From Cyanobacteria bacterium UBA7753 (GTDB taxonomy: Bacteria; Cyanobacteriota; Vampirovibrionia; Gastranaerophilales; Gastranaerophilaceae), in contig DLEF01000062.1 of assembly GCA_002481545.1 (NCBI GenBank), positions 1 to 44,296 on the forward strand: a stretch of 44,296 bases of DNA, given 5' to 3'. Shown piece by piece: positions 8,604-16,656 of this stretch. The position numbers and the translations under genes are program-made. The first letter of the stretch is position 1. Every line of letters begins with the position of its first letter. The notes below the pieces were generated by a model, which searched no databases, was not told the DNA's origin, and saw only the letters and a program-made list of their open reading frames with translations.

Positions 8604-8864
8604 TTATAAATTGTTTTTATGCATATCTCGTACGTAATCATATATTACCTGTTGATAAGGAACATTTTCCGTATAATAAGGTTTACTCGGTTTTACATCT
8701 GACGGGTTATATTCAAAATATTCATCAGATACGACATCTTTTTTTAAATCAAATAATTCTTTATCTCTGAAAAAATCAGGCATTTCTTCTTTTATCTTTT
8801 TTGCCTTCTTCGGGAATTTGTTAACGGAACGCACCCCGCTAAAAGAAATTGCTGAAATTGCCAT
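8604..8864 (-). CDS. Small hypothetical protein, 86 aa, N-terminal ISFSG motif
   Basis: 86-aa protein of unknown function. It begins MAISAISFSGVRSVNKF, the same I..I..F(G/S) style of N-terminus as other hypotheticals here (9002, 23880, 24202). The rest is charged and probably flexible, with VVSDEYFEYNPSD near residue 45. The divergent neighbour at 9002 has PDEYFDYL, so the two may share origin or partner. TGGAGG is present before the ATG. No signal peptide or transmembrane segment is visible. Confidence 0.7.
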   Translation of the reverse strand: MAISAISFSGVRSVNKFPKKAKKIKEEMPDFFRDKELFDLKKDVVSDEYFEYNPSDVKPSKPYYTENVPYQQVIYDYVRDMHKNNL

Positions 8865-9001
8865 TTTATACCTCCATTGTTATATTTGCTCATATAATGT
8901 GCTTGAATATAATTTTTTGTCAGGTTTGTAAAAGTTTTTTAACAATTCAACAAAAGAAAATATTCACGGCTTTTTCTTGAAACATAGAAGGCCAAAACTA
9001 A

Positions 9002-10183
9002 ATGATTTCAATCAACAACAATATACATTTTACCTCTAACCAAATATCTAAAAAGGGGAAAGACAACAAAACCGATATTCCTGAAGGGTTCAAGGTTTAT
9101 GATGAATCAAACCCTGATGAGTATTTTGATTACTTAAAAGAGGACAATTCATTCGCGGCTACGCAAAAACGAGCAGATAAAGAAGATAAAATAGCGAAAC
9201 GAAATATTTTACTCGGCGCACTGGTAGCACTCGGAACAATATCCGCTCCTATTGTAGGTACTTCGTATATGGAACATCGTAATAACGAATTAAACGGAGT
9301 CCCGATGTCAGGTATATATGATTCTATGACGAAGGAAGACTCCACGATTATAGAAAATGCCAATGAACTTGCGCAGGGCGGGAAACGCAGTGACGTTTTG
9401 GAGTCACAGGAATTTATGAAACTGCTTGATTATTCAAAAATTCAAGGTTTTACAAAATCCACCCGAAAAGCAATAGAATGTATGTCGAAGAGTATGTTCT
9501 TGCCTGTTGATATGAACGCTCCCGATGCTCCGGAACAAATCCTTAAAATGGTAAAAGATGCTCAAAGCTCTATTGACCATTTGGTCGAAGTTGAGAAAAA
9601 ATATCCGAATAAATCCTACAGCCAAATGTGTGCCGAATATGCAATTAATAACATTACGGACGAAGAAATTCTTGATGGAGTCGATATGTCGGAATTAGCC
9701 TATTATCAGAAGGATTTAACAATGGTCAAAGCTATGATAAATATGACAAGAGACGACATAAAACGCGATGATTTGGACGCGGTTAAAAAATATGATAAAG
9801 AAGTAAAAGATGCCCAGAGCTTTGTCGATAATATAGTCCAAAGATATAAAACAAGAGCGCGCGTAAGCGGGAACTATAACGGGGACGAAGTTTTGTCTAA
9901 GGGAGAATTATCTACATTACTTGATTATAAAGTACTAAAAGGTTTGCCTGATGAGATAAAGCTTGGAATAATTTCCAAGGCATTGAAATCATATAAGCCG
10001 ATAAGTTTGAGATATGCAACCGACGATGAACAGGTTAAATTATCCGAGAAAAAAGTACAAGAGAGCAGAGATAAAGCCCAAGCAATAATGAACAAATGGG
10101 CACATAAAGCTCAAAAACAGTTCTGGCATATTTCACACCCTAATGAAATAAGGACAGGGGGAATTGAGAGAACCTCATATTAG
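9002..10183 (+). CDS. Hypothetical protein, 393 aa, one predicted membrane segment
   Basis: Unknown function. N-terminus MISINNNIHFTSNQISKK resembles the short I..I.F motif of other hypotheticals in the window, followed by a charged region with PDEYFDYL (about 38-45). One hydrophobic segment (about 69-88, LLGALVALGTISAPIVGTSY) could cross the membrane, leaving a ~300-residue charged, mainly helical domain (about 95-393). No enzyme motif seen. Ribosome site is weak (AAGG). The last 4 bp overlap the last 4 bp of the convergent gene at 10180, with the two stop codons interlocked, so there is no room for a terminator between them. Confidence 0.72.
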   Translation: MISINNNIHFTSNQISKKGKDNKTDIPEGFKVYDESNPDEYFDYLKEDNSFAATQKRADKEDKIAKRNILLGALVALGTISAPIVGTSYMEHRNNELNGVPMSGIYDSMTKEDSTIIENANELAQGGKRSDVLESQEFMKLLDYSKIQGFTKSTRKAIECMSKSMFLPVDMNAPDAPEQILKMVKDAQSSIDHLVEVEKKYPNKSYSQMCAEYAINNITDEEILDGVDMSELAYYQKDLTMVKAMINMTRDDIKRDDLDAVKKYDKEVKDAQSFVDNIVQRYKTRARVSGNYNGDEVLSKGELSTLLDYKVLKGLPDEIKLGIISKALKSYKPISLRYATDDEQVKLSEKKVQESRDKAQAIMNKWAHKAQKQFWHISHPNEIRTGGIERTSY

Positions 10184-11055
10184 TTTGTCGGTTCATAATA
10201 TACGATGTAAGTATCTTTTGTTGAGAACTTAGCATGCCCGCCGTGGATAGGGACAAATACAAACCCTGCTACATATAATACAAGGTTACCTGCCTGATAG
10301 AGAGGATATACCCATATGGATCTGTTTGCACCTGTTTTAGAGATGTTACCGTAGAAACAGATGTTCGGGTTATCTTGTACATAGAAATTATTGATTATCA
10401 CATTTGCGGGAGTTCCCATTTTATCGGAGTCGGATACTGTCTCTACTCTGCCTACAATGTTTGTGCCTTTAGGCAAGGTTATGTTATTTATTACAACATC
10501 TTTCGCCGTTTTAAACATAATACGGTCGCCCTCTAAAACGTTTTGTTTTGTTGAAAGATTTTTAACTATTTTAAGAGGAACGGCGATTTGTTTCTTTGAA
10601 AAATCGTATTTTGTCTTAGCTCTTGTGTATAATTTATCGCCTTTTTTGGCATTGTTTTTGATGAAATTATCTTCTATTGTGTTTCTTTTTTTGAGTTTCA
10701 AAATTGATACGGAACCGACTCTTGCTTTAAACTTTGAAGTTACAAGCTCATCTTCTATTGTCGGAGCTTTTCTTTCAACGTTTTTTCTGACAAATAATTT
10801 TATTGTGTGTCCCGAAGATTCTATATTATTCATAAGTTCATCCGTTATAGGCGAATTGTCACGTACATATGTAGGAAGAACTTTCGGGAAATTCTTTGAT
10901 TTTACAAGTTCGTCTTCAATCGGCGGGATATTTTTATATAGCGCAATTTTGTTCTCATTTGGTTTGAGTTCCGTATCATTGCTAACCGTCTCAGCCATTA
11001 CAAACAGCGGAGAAATTGCGAATATTAAAAATGTTGACAGAAGTTTTTTTATCAT
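10180..11055 (-). CDS. Exported protein with EDELV repeats and LPKGT domain
   Basis: 291-aa protein with a signal peptide (1-21, cleavage after VMA). Residues 45-135 hold four copies of a motif like (I/T)xDELV plus KSK (near 46, 70, 100, 127). The C-terminal part (about 185-290) has NITLPKGTNIVGRVE, a pattern seen in TrbI/VirB10-like beta-barrel domains and in the exported protein at 42349. I infer a periplasmic or envelope protein; the LPKGT similarity is short. It starts 2 bp after the stop of the M48-like gene upstream, so the two form an operon. Convergent with the 393-aa gene, stops interlocked. Confidence 0.72.
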   Translation of the reverse strand: MIKKLLSTFLIFAISPLFVMAETVSNDTELKPNENKIALYKNIPPIEDELVKSKNFPKVLPTYVRDNSPITDELMNNIESSGHTIKLFVRKNVERKAPTIEDELVTSKFKARVGSVSILKLKKRNTIEDNFIKNNAKKGDKLYTRAKTKYDFSKKQIAVPLKIVKNLSTKQNVLEGDRIMFKTAKDVVINNITLPKGTNIVGRVETVSDSDKMGTPANVIINNFYVQDNPNICFYGNISKTGANRSIWVYPLYQAGNLVLYVAGFVFVPIHGGHAKFSTKDTYIVYYEPTN

Positions 11056-11057
11056 GG

Positions 11058-11747
11058 TTAATAGTCGTATTTTACTTTCTTGTTAGAGCCGGATTGAATT
11101 TTATCCTGTAGTTTTAATCTGTTTTTTCTCGATGTGAGCAAGAAGTTTTGATAATATACGTTATCCTTGTAATCATTATCAGCAAGGATAGAAGGATATT
11201 TTGTATATATATATTCATATATATGCATCATACGTCTTGTAATAAGGGTATGATTAGAGAATACATCATATCTGTATTGTTGACCTATTTTGTTCAAAAT
11301 AACAATATACCCGAGCGGGTTATAACCTGCATTGACCATATAATCAACCGCAAGTTTATCAGCTTTTAAATCATATTTGTTAGGAGCTACCCAGTAATTT
11401 ATGATTGATACATACCCTCTGAGTGCACCTTCATAAGTGTCCACACCGTGTGCAATTTGATGGCTTAATATACCTGCGAGCTCGTCATCGTTGTCAATGT
11501 ATGGCAAGATACAAGGTTTTATCCAGACAGTTCTATTGATAGAGCTTACATCTGACCAGATATCTCTTGTGTAAACTCGGTTTATAACCATAAAACGCAT
11601 TCTGTGCTCTATTCTGTTTGCGTTCAGGATATTAAACCCGACAAGGTTTACTCTTGCCTGTAATTCCGCATCTGTCTTAACATCCCACGCAAATGTCGGA
11701 ATGCATAAGAGCATGGATATTATCAATGTATATATAATTTTTCTCAT
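11058..11747 (-). CDS. Exported M48-type peptidase homologue, probably inactive
   Basis: 229 aa from the ATG at 11747, preceded by GGGAAG; an upstream TTG in frame would put seven extra residues before the signal peptide and is less likely. Signal peptide about 1-21 (ends TFA). The M48 core is recognisable: DDELAGILSHQIAHGVD (about 87-103) and YDLKADKLAVDYMVNAGYNP (about 125-144). In active M48 enzymes these read HExxH and ExxAD. Here the catalytic Glu is Gln (codon CAA, read directly) and the third zinc-ligand Glu is Asp. Loss of activity is therefore likely; a scaffolding or chaperone-like role is inference. Operon with the EDELV-repeat protein 2 bp downstream. Confidence 0.8.
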   Translation of the reverse strand: MRKIIYTLIISMLLCIPTFAWDVKTDAELQARVNLVGFNILNANRIEHRMRFMVINRVYTRDIWSDVSSINRTVWIKPCILPYIDNDDELAGILSHQIAHGVDTYEGALRGYVSIINYWVAPNKYDLKADKLAVDYMVNAGYNPLGYIVILNKIGQQYRYDVFSNHTLITRRMMHIYEYIYTKYPSILADNDYKDNVYYQNFLLTSRKNRLKLQDKIQSGSNKKVKYDY

Positions 11748-11828
11748 AACTAACTTCCCGTAATTCAATTGTACAACAAAATTTCACGTATCACAAAATT
11801 ATTAATATATTTATTACATCCTGTAGCG

Positions 11829-11940
11829 GGTGGGGGTACATGTATAAAGATATTACAGTAAGTAGGTCGGCATTACTATGCCGACAAAAATTTATAATAT
11901 CTTAAATTTGGCGGAGTAGTAAATTCGACCTACAATCTAA
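11829..11940. repeat. GTAGG-palindrome repeat, GTCGGCAT variant
   Basis: GTCGGCAT (11866-11873) pairs with ATGCCGAC (11878-11885), preceded by AAGTAG. A second CGACCTAC at about 11925 can pair with GTAGGTCG. A degenerate GGGGGTACAT at 11832 resembles the GGGGTAAAT end of the composite repeat. The rest of 11748-12155 holds only an AT-rich upstream region for the RHH gene. Confidence 0.65.
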
Positions 11941-12155
11941 GATATTAAGGAACAATCACCACCATATTGATATGACCTGAATAATCAATAATATCGTTAC
12001 TTTTTGAGAACAACTATTTTGGTATCACCATATAAATTAAAATTTCATCTTTACATTTCGTTACATGAAAGGCAATTAATGACAACGGATATACTTATTA
12101 TATATACAAGGATAAAAACAGGGGTATATTTACATATTATAAAAGGAGAATTGAT

Positions 12156-12344
12156 ATGGCAAAAGTTTTAATCTCAATGCCGGAAAGATTTTTGAATGAA
12201 ATCGACGGAGTAGCAGACAATGAAAATCGTTCAAGATCTGAACTGATTAGAGAAGCATTGAGAACCTATATCCACAGAAACAGAGTCAGAAACACGGCTT
12301 ATGCTCAAAAGAATGCCGAACTACTCGACGCTCTGTTGGATTAG
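12156..12344 (+). CDS. Ribbon-helix-helix (CopG/Arc-like) DNA-binding protein
   Basis: 62-aa RHH regulator. The N-terminal strand AKVLISMP (2-9) and two helices (RFLNEIDGVAD and RSRSELIREALRTYI, about 28-42) give the standard dimeric CopG/ParD fold, binding DNA through the strand pair. About half of its residues match the RHH protein at 35304, so the two are paralogs. AAAGGAGA precedes the ATG. There is no obvious toxin partner, so it may be a stand-alone repressor. It is followed by a terminator-ended region (12345-12645) that may be a structured RNA. Confidence 0.9.
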   Translation: MAKVLISMPERFLNEIDGVADNENRSRSELIREALRTYIHRNRVRNTAYAQKNAELLDALLD

Positions 12345-12645
12345 CGCGGATAGTTTTATCCCATAAAACTGTCTGTATAAGTAAATTTAAGATAAGCAAA
12401 AAATGCACGGTTGATGAACGACGACATCGACACGACTGCTGTTGGGGTATGTCCTCCCCAACAACATCACGTGCACCTGACTTTGATGTATTATTCAAGT
12501 CGGATTGCGTGTCAGATGATTTGCTTGAAAACAATTATAATGCCTATTATTCGGCAACATCGCCGAAAGAGCGGCTATACTTGGGAAAAGGAGAAATTAT
12601 AATCAAATTTCAAAGGCTTGGATATCATGTCCAACCCTTTTTTTT
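12345..12645 (+). ncRNA. Candidate structured RNA or long structured 3' UTR
   Basis: After the RHH stop there are 300 bases ending in a good terminator. They contain a long stem TGCACG..TGATG (12404-12416, two bulged bases) with CATCACGTGCA (12465-12475), an inner hairpin GTTGGGG/CCCCAAC (12441-12462), an early hairpin AGTTTTAT/ATAAAACT near 12353-12371, and TTCGGC/GCCGAA near 12550-12566. A 75-codon ORF (12449-12676) and a TTG-started one exist here, but both read across these structures and one runs over the terminator, so I favour RNA. The RNA class is not recognised. Confidence 0.4.
12612..12645 (+). terminator. Terminator downstream of RHH gene/RNA
   Basis: AAAGG-TTGGA (12612-12622) pairs with TCCAA-CCTTT (12630-12640), with one C/C mismatch, followed by an 8-T run. 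It sits just before the convergent AGCS gene end at 12655. Confidence 0.75.
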
Positions 12646-12654
12646 GTCAAATTT

Positions 12655-14124
12655 TTATTCTTTCTGCTCTTTGTAAATCCCTACCCCATAGCGTTTGCAA
12701 TAACGTTTTGTTTCCTTTATAACTACGCCCGACAGAGCAAATACCGCTATCAAATTAGGTACTGCAAGGAATAATGTTACACCGTCGGAGAGGTTTATAA
12801 TACTTTGGAAGTTCATTGCGGAACCTGCAATAATACAGATACAATAAATGATTTGGAAAATTCTTGTTTTGTTTACGCCCTCTCCAAAGAGGAATGTCCA
12901 AGCTTTTACACCGTAGTATGAACCGCATAACATTGTGGACAATACAAAACAAAATACCATAATTGTGAGTAATATCGGGAACCACGGACAGATTGTGCCG
13001 AAGGCTTTTGAGGTGAGTTCAATCCCTGCGAGCCCCGAGACAGTGAGATATTGTTTAGATACAACTATAACAAAACAGGTTGCGGAGCTGACAACAACAG
13101 TATCGACGAACGGTTGAATCATTGCGATAAAAGCCTGTGCGACAGGTTTGTTTGTATTGACAGCGGAAAAGGCGATAGAGGCAGTCCCGAGTCCCGCTTC
13201 GTTTGCAAACATTGCACGTCTGAAACCCCAGAGCATGCACGCGAAGGCTCCGCCCTGTATAGCGCTCGGTTTGAAGGCTTCTTTTATTATTAGCTCTATC
13301 GTATGCGGAACAGCCGATATATTCATAAGACAAACGATAAAAGCACTTAATATATACAGTGAGCACATAACGGGTGTTACCTTTGAAGTGAATTTACCGA
13401 TTGCTTTTATTCCGCCGATTATTGTAAACCAAGTTATAACGGCTACTATACAGCCTATAATCCAGCCGTTGTTATAAAATATTCCGTTTGCTCCGCCCGT
13501 TATTTCGGTTATTTGTGAAGTCATGGCATTAATCTGGAACAGATTCCATCCGCCAATCATTGCAAATACACAGCATACAGCATATGTTTTGGCGAGGAAC
13601 GGAGCGAAGTTTTCCATATGTTTTACTCTGCTGAGCCCGTTCATTATGTAATACATAGGGCCTCCCGAGACCGTGCCGTCAGGGTTTGCCTGTCTGAATT
13701 TTATCCCGAGAAGAACTTCAGAATATTTTAGAGCCATGGAAAACAACCCCGCCACGATTATCCAGAATATTACCCCCGGTCCGCCGATTGATACGGCAGC
13801 CGCCGAGCCTGCAATATTCCCTATCCCTGCGGAGGCGGAAATAGTTGCACTCAAAGCTTGGAAAGATGAAACTTCCCCTTTTTTCTTACGTTCAAACCCG
13901 TTTGATTTATGTTCAAAATTCTTGGTTATAAGCTCTATTGCGTGTTTAAAACCCCATAACCCGATAAACTTTGTTCTCAGAGTAAAAAATATAGCTGCAA
14001 ACATTAGGAGTGCAACAATAAATTCCACCTTAACCCCGCCTATGGTAACGGAGGAGAAAATCACACCCGAGACCTTATCGGCAACAGGTGACAATAGATT
14101 ATCAATGTATAAATCAATATTCAT
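12655..14124 (-). CDS. Alanine/glycine:cation symporter (AGCS family)
   Basis: 489-aa integral membrane protein with about 10-11 hydrophobic segments. Family features: SATISASAGIGNIAGSAAAVSIGGPGVIFW (split over about 95-125), then a conserved PDGTVSGGPMYYIMNGL, FANEAGLGTASIAFSAV (about 310-326) and VSSATCFVI. AGCS proteins import alanine, glycine or similar amino acids with Na+ or H+ across the inner membrane. Length is normal and nothing is missing. AGGATAGAG lies before the ATG. It is monocistronic; its 3' end shares the terminator zone at 12612-12645 with the convergent RHH region. Exact substrate cannot be told from sequence. Confidence 0.93.
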   Translation of the reverse strand: MNIDLYIDNLLSPVADKVSGVIFSSVTIGGVKVEFIVALLMFAAIFFTLRTKFIGLWGFKHAIELITKNFEHKSNGFERKKKGEVSSFQALSATISASAGIGNIAGSAAAVSIGGPGVIFWIIVAGLFSMALKYSEVLLGIKFRQANPDGTVSGGPMYYIMNGLSRVKHMENFAPFLAKTYAVCCVFAMIGGWNLFQINAMTSQITEITGGANGIFYNNGWIIGCIVAVITWFTIIGGIKAIGKFTSKVTPVMCSLYILSAFIVCLMNISAVPHTIELIIKEAFKPSAIQGGAFACMLWGFRRAMFANEAGLGTASIAFSAVNTNKPVAQAFIAMIQPFVDTVVVSSATCFVIVVSKQYLTVSGLAGIELTSKAFGTICPWFPILLTIMVFCFVLSTMLCGSYYGVKAWTFLFGEGVNKTRIFQIIYCICIIAGSAMNFQSIINLSDGVTLFLAVPNLIAVFALSGVVIKETKRYCKRYGVGIYKEQKE

Positions 14125-14223
14125 AACTCTATCCTAATATAAGCACGCCTCTCATGCAAAAAAACTGTTCACAATTAGAAAAATAAAGTAAACACAATTT
14201 TATAAAACGATATTTTTATAAAT

Positions 14224-14501
14224 ATTTACCCCTTTACCTTTTGGTGCAAAATATCGTACTTTATTTATTTTTGTCGGATTGGTGTCTTGAAATTCGTTTG
14301 TGCTCGTGACGGTCATTCATATTGATATCGCAAGTATTCATTCGGTCACTCGCTTACCGGTCGTTACCGTCCCGAATTTCGCAAATCCGACCTACTTACT
14401 ATCAAAGTTAAAAGTTCAAAGTTAATAACTCTGCACTTTTAACTTTGCACTTTGCACTAACTTAGTATTTATAATTATGCATTATGAATTACATTTACCC
14501 C
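14224..14501 (-). repeat. Composite intergenic repeat, reverse copy
   Basis: In reverse orientation this holds GGGGTAAAT ends at 14224-14232 and 14493-14501, the AAGTTAAAAGTGCA module (about 14411-14454), and a large palindrome in which GTCGGATT..GAAATTCG (about 14272-14300) matches CGAATTTC..AATCCGAC (about 14372-14392). It fills the gap between the AGCS and PilZ genes. Confidence 0.7.
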
Positions 14502-14576
14502 ACCCCCATCTTCCATTATTTTCAGAAATATGCTAATATTACTATATTAGAGTTAGAAAAAAGAGGTCATTATCAT

Positions 14577-15167
14577 ATGCGTGAGCTTATAAAAAAAGAT
14601 CAGTTGGTTACAATAATTCCGCATGATTTCAAGGATACAAATAAAGGTAAGGTAACGGATGTTTCAATGGAAGGTTTCAAGATGAAATTGAAATACATTC
14701 CGAGAGGTTTGTTGAAACAAAACATCTGTGATTTTTATTCGCTTACCGATAACGGGTATTTGTATTTTGAATCTTATATACAAGATATCAAGGGTAATTT
14801 AATCACAATTGCAAATCCTAAGAAACACAGGTTCTTACAGAGACGTAAATTTACCCGTATTAAGTTCTTGGAGGATTTGGAACTTGTTTGCGATAACGTT
14901 GTACACCATGTTCAAACACTTGACTTGTCCGCAGGCGGTATGAAGTTAAAGACTAAAGAAAATGTTGATATAGAAAAAACTTATAATGTATGTATCAGAT
15001 TAAACGATGAGATAGAAGTACATTGTAAATATCAACTTATTCGTGTCGAAAAGAATAATGAAGGATATTACATAATCTCAGGACAATTCACGAATTTGAG
15101 TAACGTTGATAAGATGTCACTTGTTCAGTTCTGTATGAAGAAGAGCATGGAAACAGCTAATAAATAG
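14577..15167 (+). CDS. PilZ-domain c-di-GMP-binding protein
   Basis: 196 aa starting at ATG 14577, which has AAGAGGTC 9 bases upstream; an earlier in-frame ATG at 14484 lies in repeat DNA and lacks a ribosome site. The N-terminal half (about 1-90) is like the YcgR N-terminal domain. The PilZ domain begins with RRKFTR (about 93-98), matching the RxxxR motif, and contains DLSAGG (about 120-125), matching (D/N)xSxxG, so both c-di-GMP contact motifs are present. PilZ proteins couple c-di-GMP to motility, polysaccharide or secretion; with flhA in the window a motility link is possible but unproven. Its TAG stop overlaps the first base of a GGGGTAAAT repeat end. Confidence 0.9.
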   Translation: MRELIKKDQLVTIIPHDFKDTNKGKVTDVSMEGFKMKLKYIPRGLLKQNICDFYSLTDNGYLYFESYIQDIKGNLITIANPKKHRFLQRRKFTRIKFLEDLELVCDNVVHHVQTLDLSAGGMKLKTKENVDIEKTYNVCIRLNDEIEVHCKYQLIRVEKNNEGYYIISGQFTNLSNVDKMSLVQFCMKKSMETANK

Positions 15168-15340
15168 GGGTAAATAAGGATACTAAGATACTAAGGCACT
15201 AGGGCACTAAGTGAGTGTAAAGTGCAAAGTTAAAAGTGCAGAGTTATTAACTTTAGACTTTGAACTTATAACTTTTAACTTGAAAAGTAAGTAGGTCGGA
15301 TTTACTAATCCGACAAAAATAAAAAAAGTGCGGTGTTTCG
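15167..15340 (+). repeat. Composite intergenic repeat, forward copy
   Basis: Starts with GGGGTAAAT at 15167-15175, overlapping the PilZ stop. Then TACTAAGATACTAAGGCACT, GTGCAAAGTTAAAAGTGCA (about 15222), ACTTGAAAAGTA, and the palindrome GTCGGATT/AATCCGAC (about 15296-15314), followed by a GTGCGGT..CGCAT remnant. Best-preserved copy. Confidence 0.8.
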
Positions 15341-15364
15341 CATCAAAACAAAGATTACAGAATA

Positions 15365-16399
15365 ATGTTTAGAACACTATTTAGAAAAAAACAACATAAA
15401 TTATTATTTACGACGCCATCTCACTCGCAAAAATTTTGCATAGTGAATAAGTTTAGGCATTGGTATCAATATGATATATCCGAAACTGATACGCACAATC
15501 CGCAAGCCGCACTTGATGAAGCTCAAAAAAAGGCGACAGAAATATACGGAACAAAACAGACCTTGTTTTTGACCAACGGTTCTACCTCCGGGATTATCAC
15601 AGGTGTTTTTGCATGCGTAAATCGTGAAGATAAGGTGTTAATATGGAGAAATGCGCACAGATGTCATAAAAACGCGGTTGAGCTTGCGGGAGCGTTTCCA
15701 GTATATTATGACTTGCCGACTGATACCGAATGGGGTATTCCTCACAAAACCACCGCTAAAATTTTGGAACCGTATTTTGAGAATGAAACCATAAAAGCAG
15801 TAATAGTGACATCTCCGAGTTATTACGGAATTGTATCCGATATAAAAGAGATTAAAAAATTATGTGAAAAATACGGAGCTTATCTTATTGTTGATGAGGC
15901 TCACGGAGCTTTGTATCCGTTCTCGGACAGATTGCCCGACTCTGCCGTAAATGTTGCCGATATCACGGTACAATCTTTGCATAAAACCGCGGGAGGATTG
16001 AATCCGACGGCACTTTTGCACTCAAATCTTGATAAGAATATACAAAAATATTTTGATAAAATAAACACGACTTCTCCTTCATATCCAATGTTAGCGTCAA
16101 TAGAGGCTAATATTAGTTATTTAAACTCTCAAAGAGGAAAGAAAAATATTGATAAACTGATAGATAATATCGGAAAATTAAAAGAAAATTGTCCGAATAT
16201 AGATTTTGACGGAGATGATATAACCAAAATATTGATAAAAAAAGAAGGACTTTCGGGGTATAAACTTTCGGAGATATTATTTGATAAATATGATATTGAA
16301 GATGAGATAACAAATGAAGTATCGACCATGCTATTGTGCGGAATAGGAACAACAACTAAAAAACTGGAAAAATTACAAAAAGTTCTTAAAAAATTATAG
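15365..16399 (+). CDS. Short Orn/Lys/Arg decarboxylase (PLP, fold type I)
   Basis: 344-aa PLP enzyme. The Orn/Lys/Arg decarboxylase major domain is clear: FLTNGSTSGI (68-77), HNP (44-46), VDEAHG (176-181) and SLHKTAGG with PLP lysine K207. It ends after a GLSGYKLSEIL-type segment (about 250), so it lacks the C-terminal OKR domain of the ~480-aa enzymes. Likely product: decarboxylation of arginine, lysine or ornithine to a diamine. speD, 20 kb away, suggests polyamine synthesis. No Shine-Dalgarno is seen before ATG 15365, and the sequence just upstream is repeat DNA. Substrate cannot be read from the sequence. Confidence 0.85.
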   Translation: MFRTLFRKKQHKLLFTTPSHSQKFCIVNKFRHWYQYDISETDTHNPQAALDEAQKKATEIYGTKQTLFLTNGSTSGIITGVFACVNREDKVLIWRNAHRCHKNAVELAGAFPVYYDLPTDTEWGIPHKTTAKILEPYFENETIKAVIVTSPSYYGIVSDIKEIKKLCEKYGAYLIVDEAHGALYPFSDRLPDSAVNVADITVQSLHKTAGGLNPTALLHSNLDKNIQKYFDKINTTSPSYPMLASIEANISYLNSQRGKKNIDKLIDNIGKLKENCPNIDFDGDDITKILIKKEGLSGYKLSEILFDKYDIEDEITNEVSTMLLCGIGTTTKKLEKLQKVLKKL

Positions 16400-16414
16400 T
16401 GATTGAATCATGCC

Positions 16415-16438
16415 AAAACCATGTCACAGCATGGTTTT
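16415..16438 (+). terminator. Probable terminator of the decarboxylase gene
   Basis: AAAACCATG (16415-16423) pairs with CATGGTTTT (16430-16438) around a six-base loop. The T tract is only four bases, so it may be weak. Confidence 0.5.
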
Positions 16439-16497
16439 CGGAATTGTAACGAATTGTAAAGATGGGATTTAAAATAGTCAATTTATAAAAACAAAAT

Positions 16498-16615
16498 CAC
16501 TTTATATAAATACGGGGATTAAGAATAAGATTATATATTTATAACTAAAGAATAGTCAATTAACTTAAAAATTTATTCTAAAAGTTATAGGTTACCGTGA
16601 AGCCGTCTGACGGCT
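16498..16615 (+). promoter_or_regulatory. Conserved leader of first tandem paralog
   Basis: ACTTTATATA..ACGGGGATTAA..AATA (16499-16527) recurs almost exactly before the next gene (18238-18266). Downstream, AGCCGT/ACGGCT (16601-16615) forms a hairpin at the same distance from the start codon as a similar one at 18339-18356. The CGGGGATTAA box is about 140 bases before the ATG in both. Confidence 0.6.
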
Positions 16616-16656
16616 AAATTTAATGCGACTAAAAAGGGGAATTAGGAGAAAATAAC

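Noticed and set aside
10391..11086. 231-aa ORF antisense to the EDELV protein
   Set aside because: Hydrophobic Phe/Ser-rich translation typical of a complement frame; the opposite strand encodes a signal-peptide protein with coherent repeats.
12449..12676. 75-codon ORF after the RHH gene
   Set aside because: It runs over the terminator stem and T tract and into the convergent AGCS gene end; I prefer an RNA, though a protein is not excluded.
13673..14137. 154-aa ORF antisense to the AGCS symporter
   Set aside because: No ribosome site and no motif; a complement of the membrane protein gene.
14484..14576. Upstream in-frame start of the PilZ gene
   Set aside because: The extension lies in repeat DNA; the ribosome site AAGAGGTC is just before ATG 14577.
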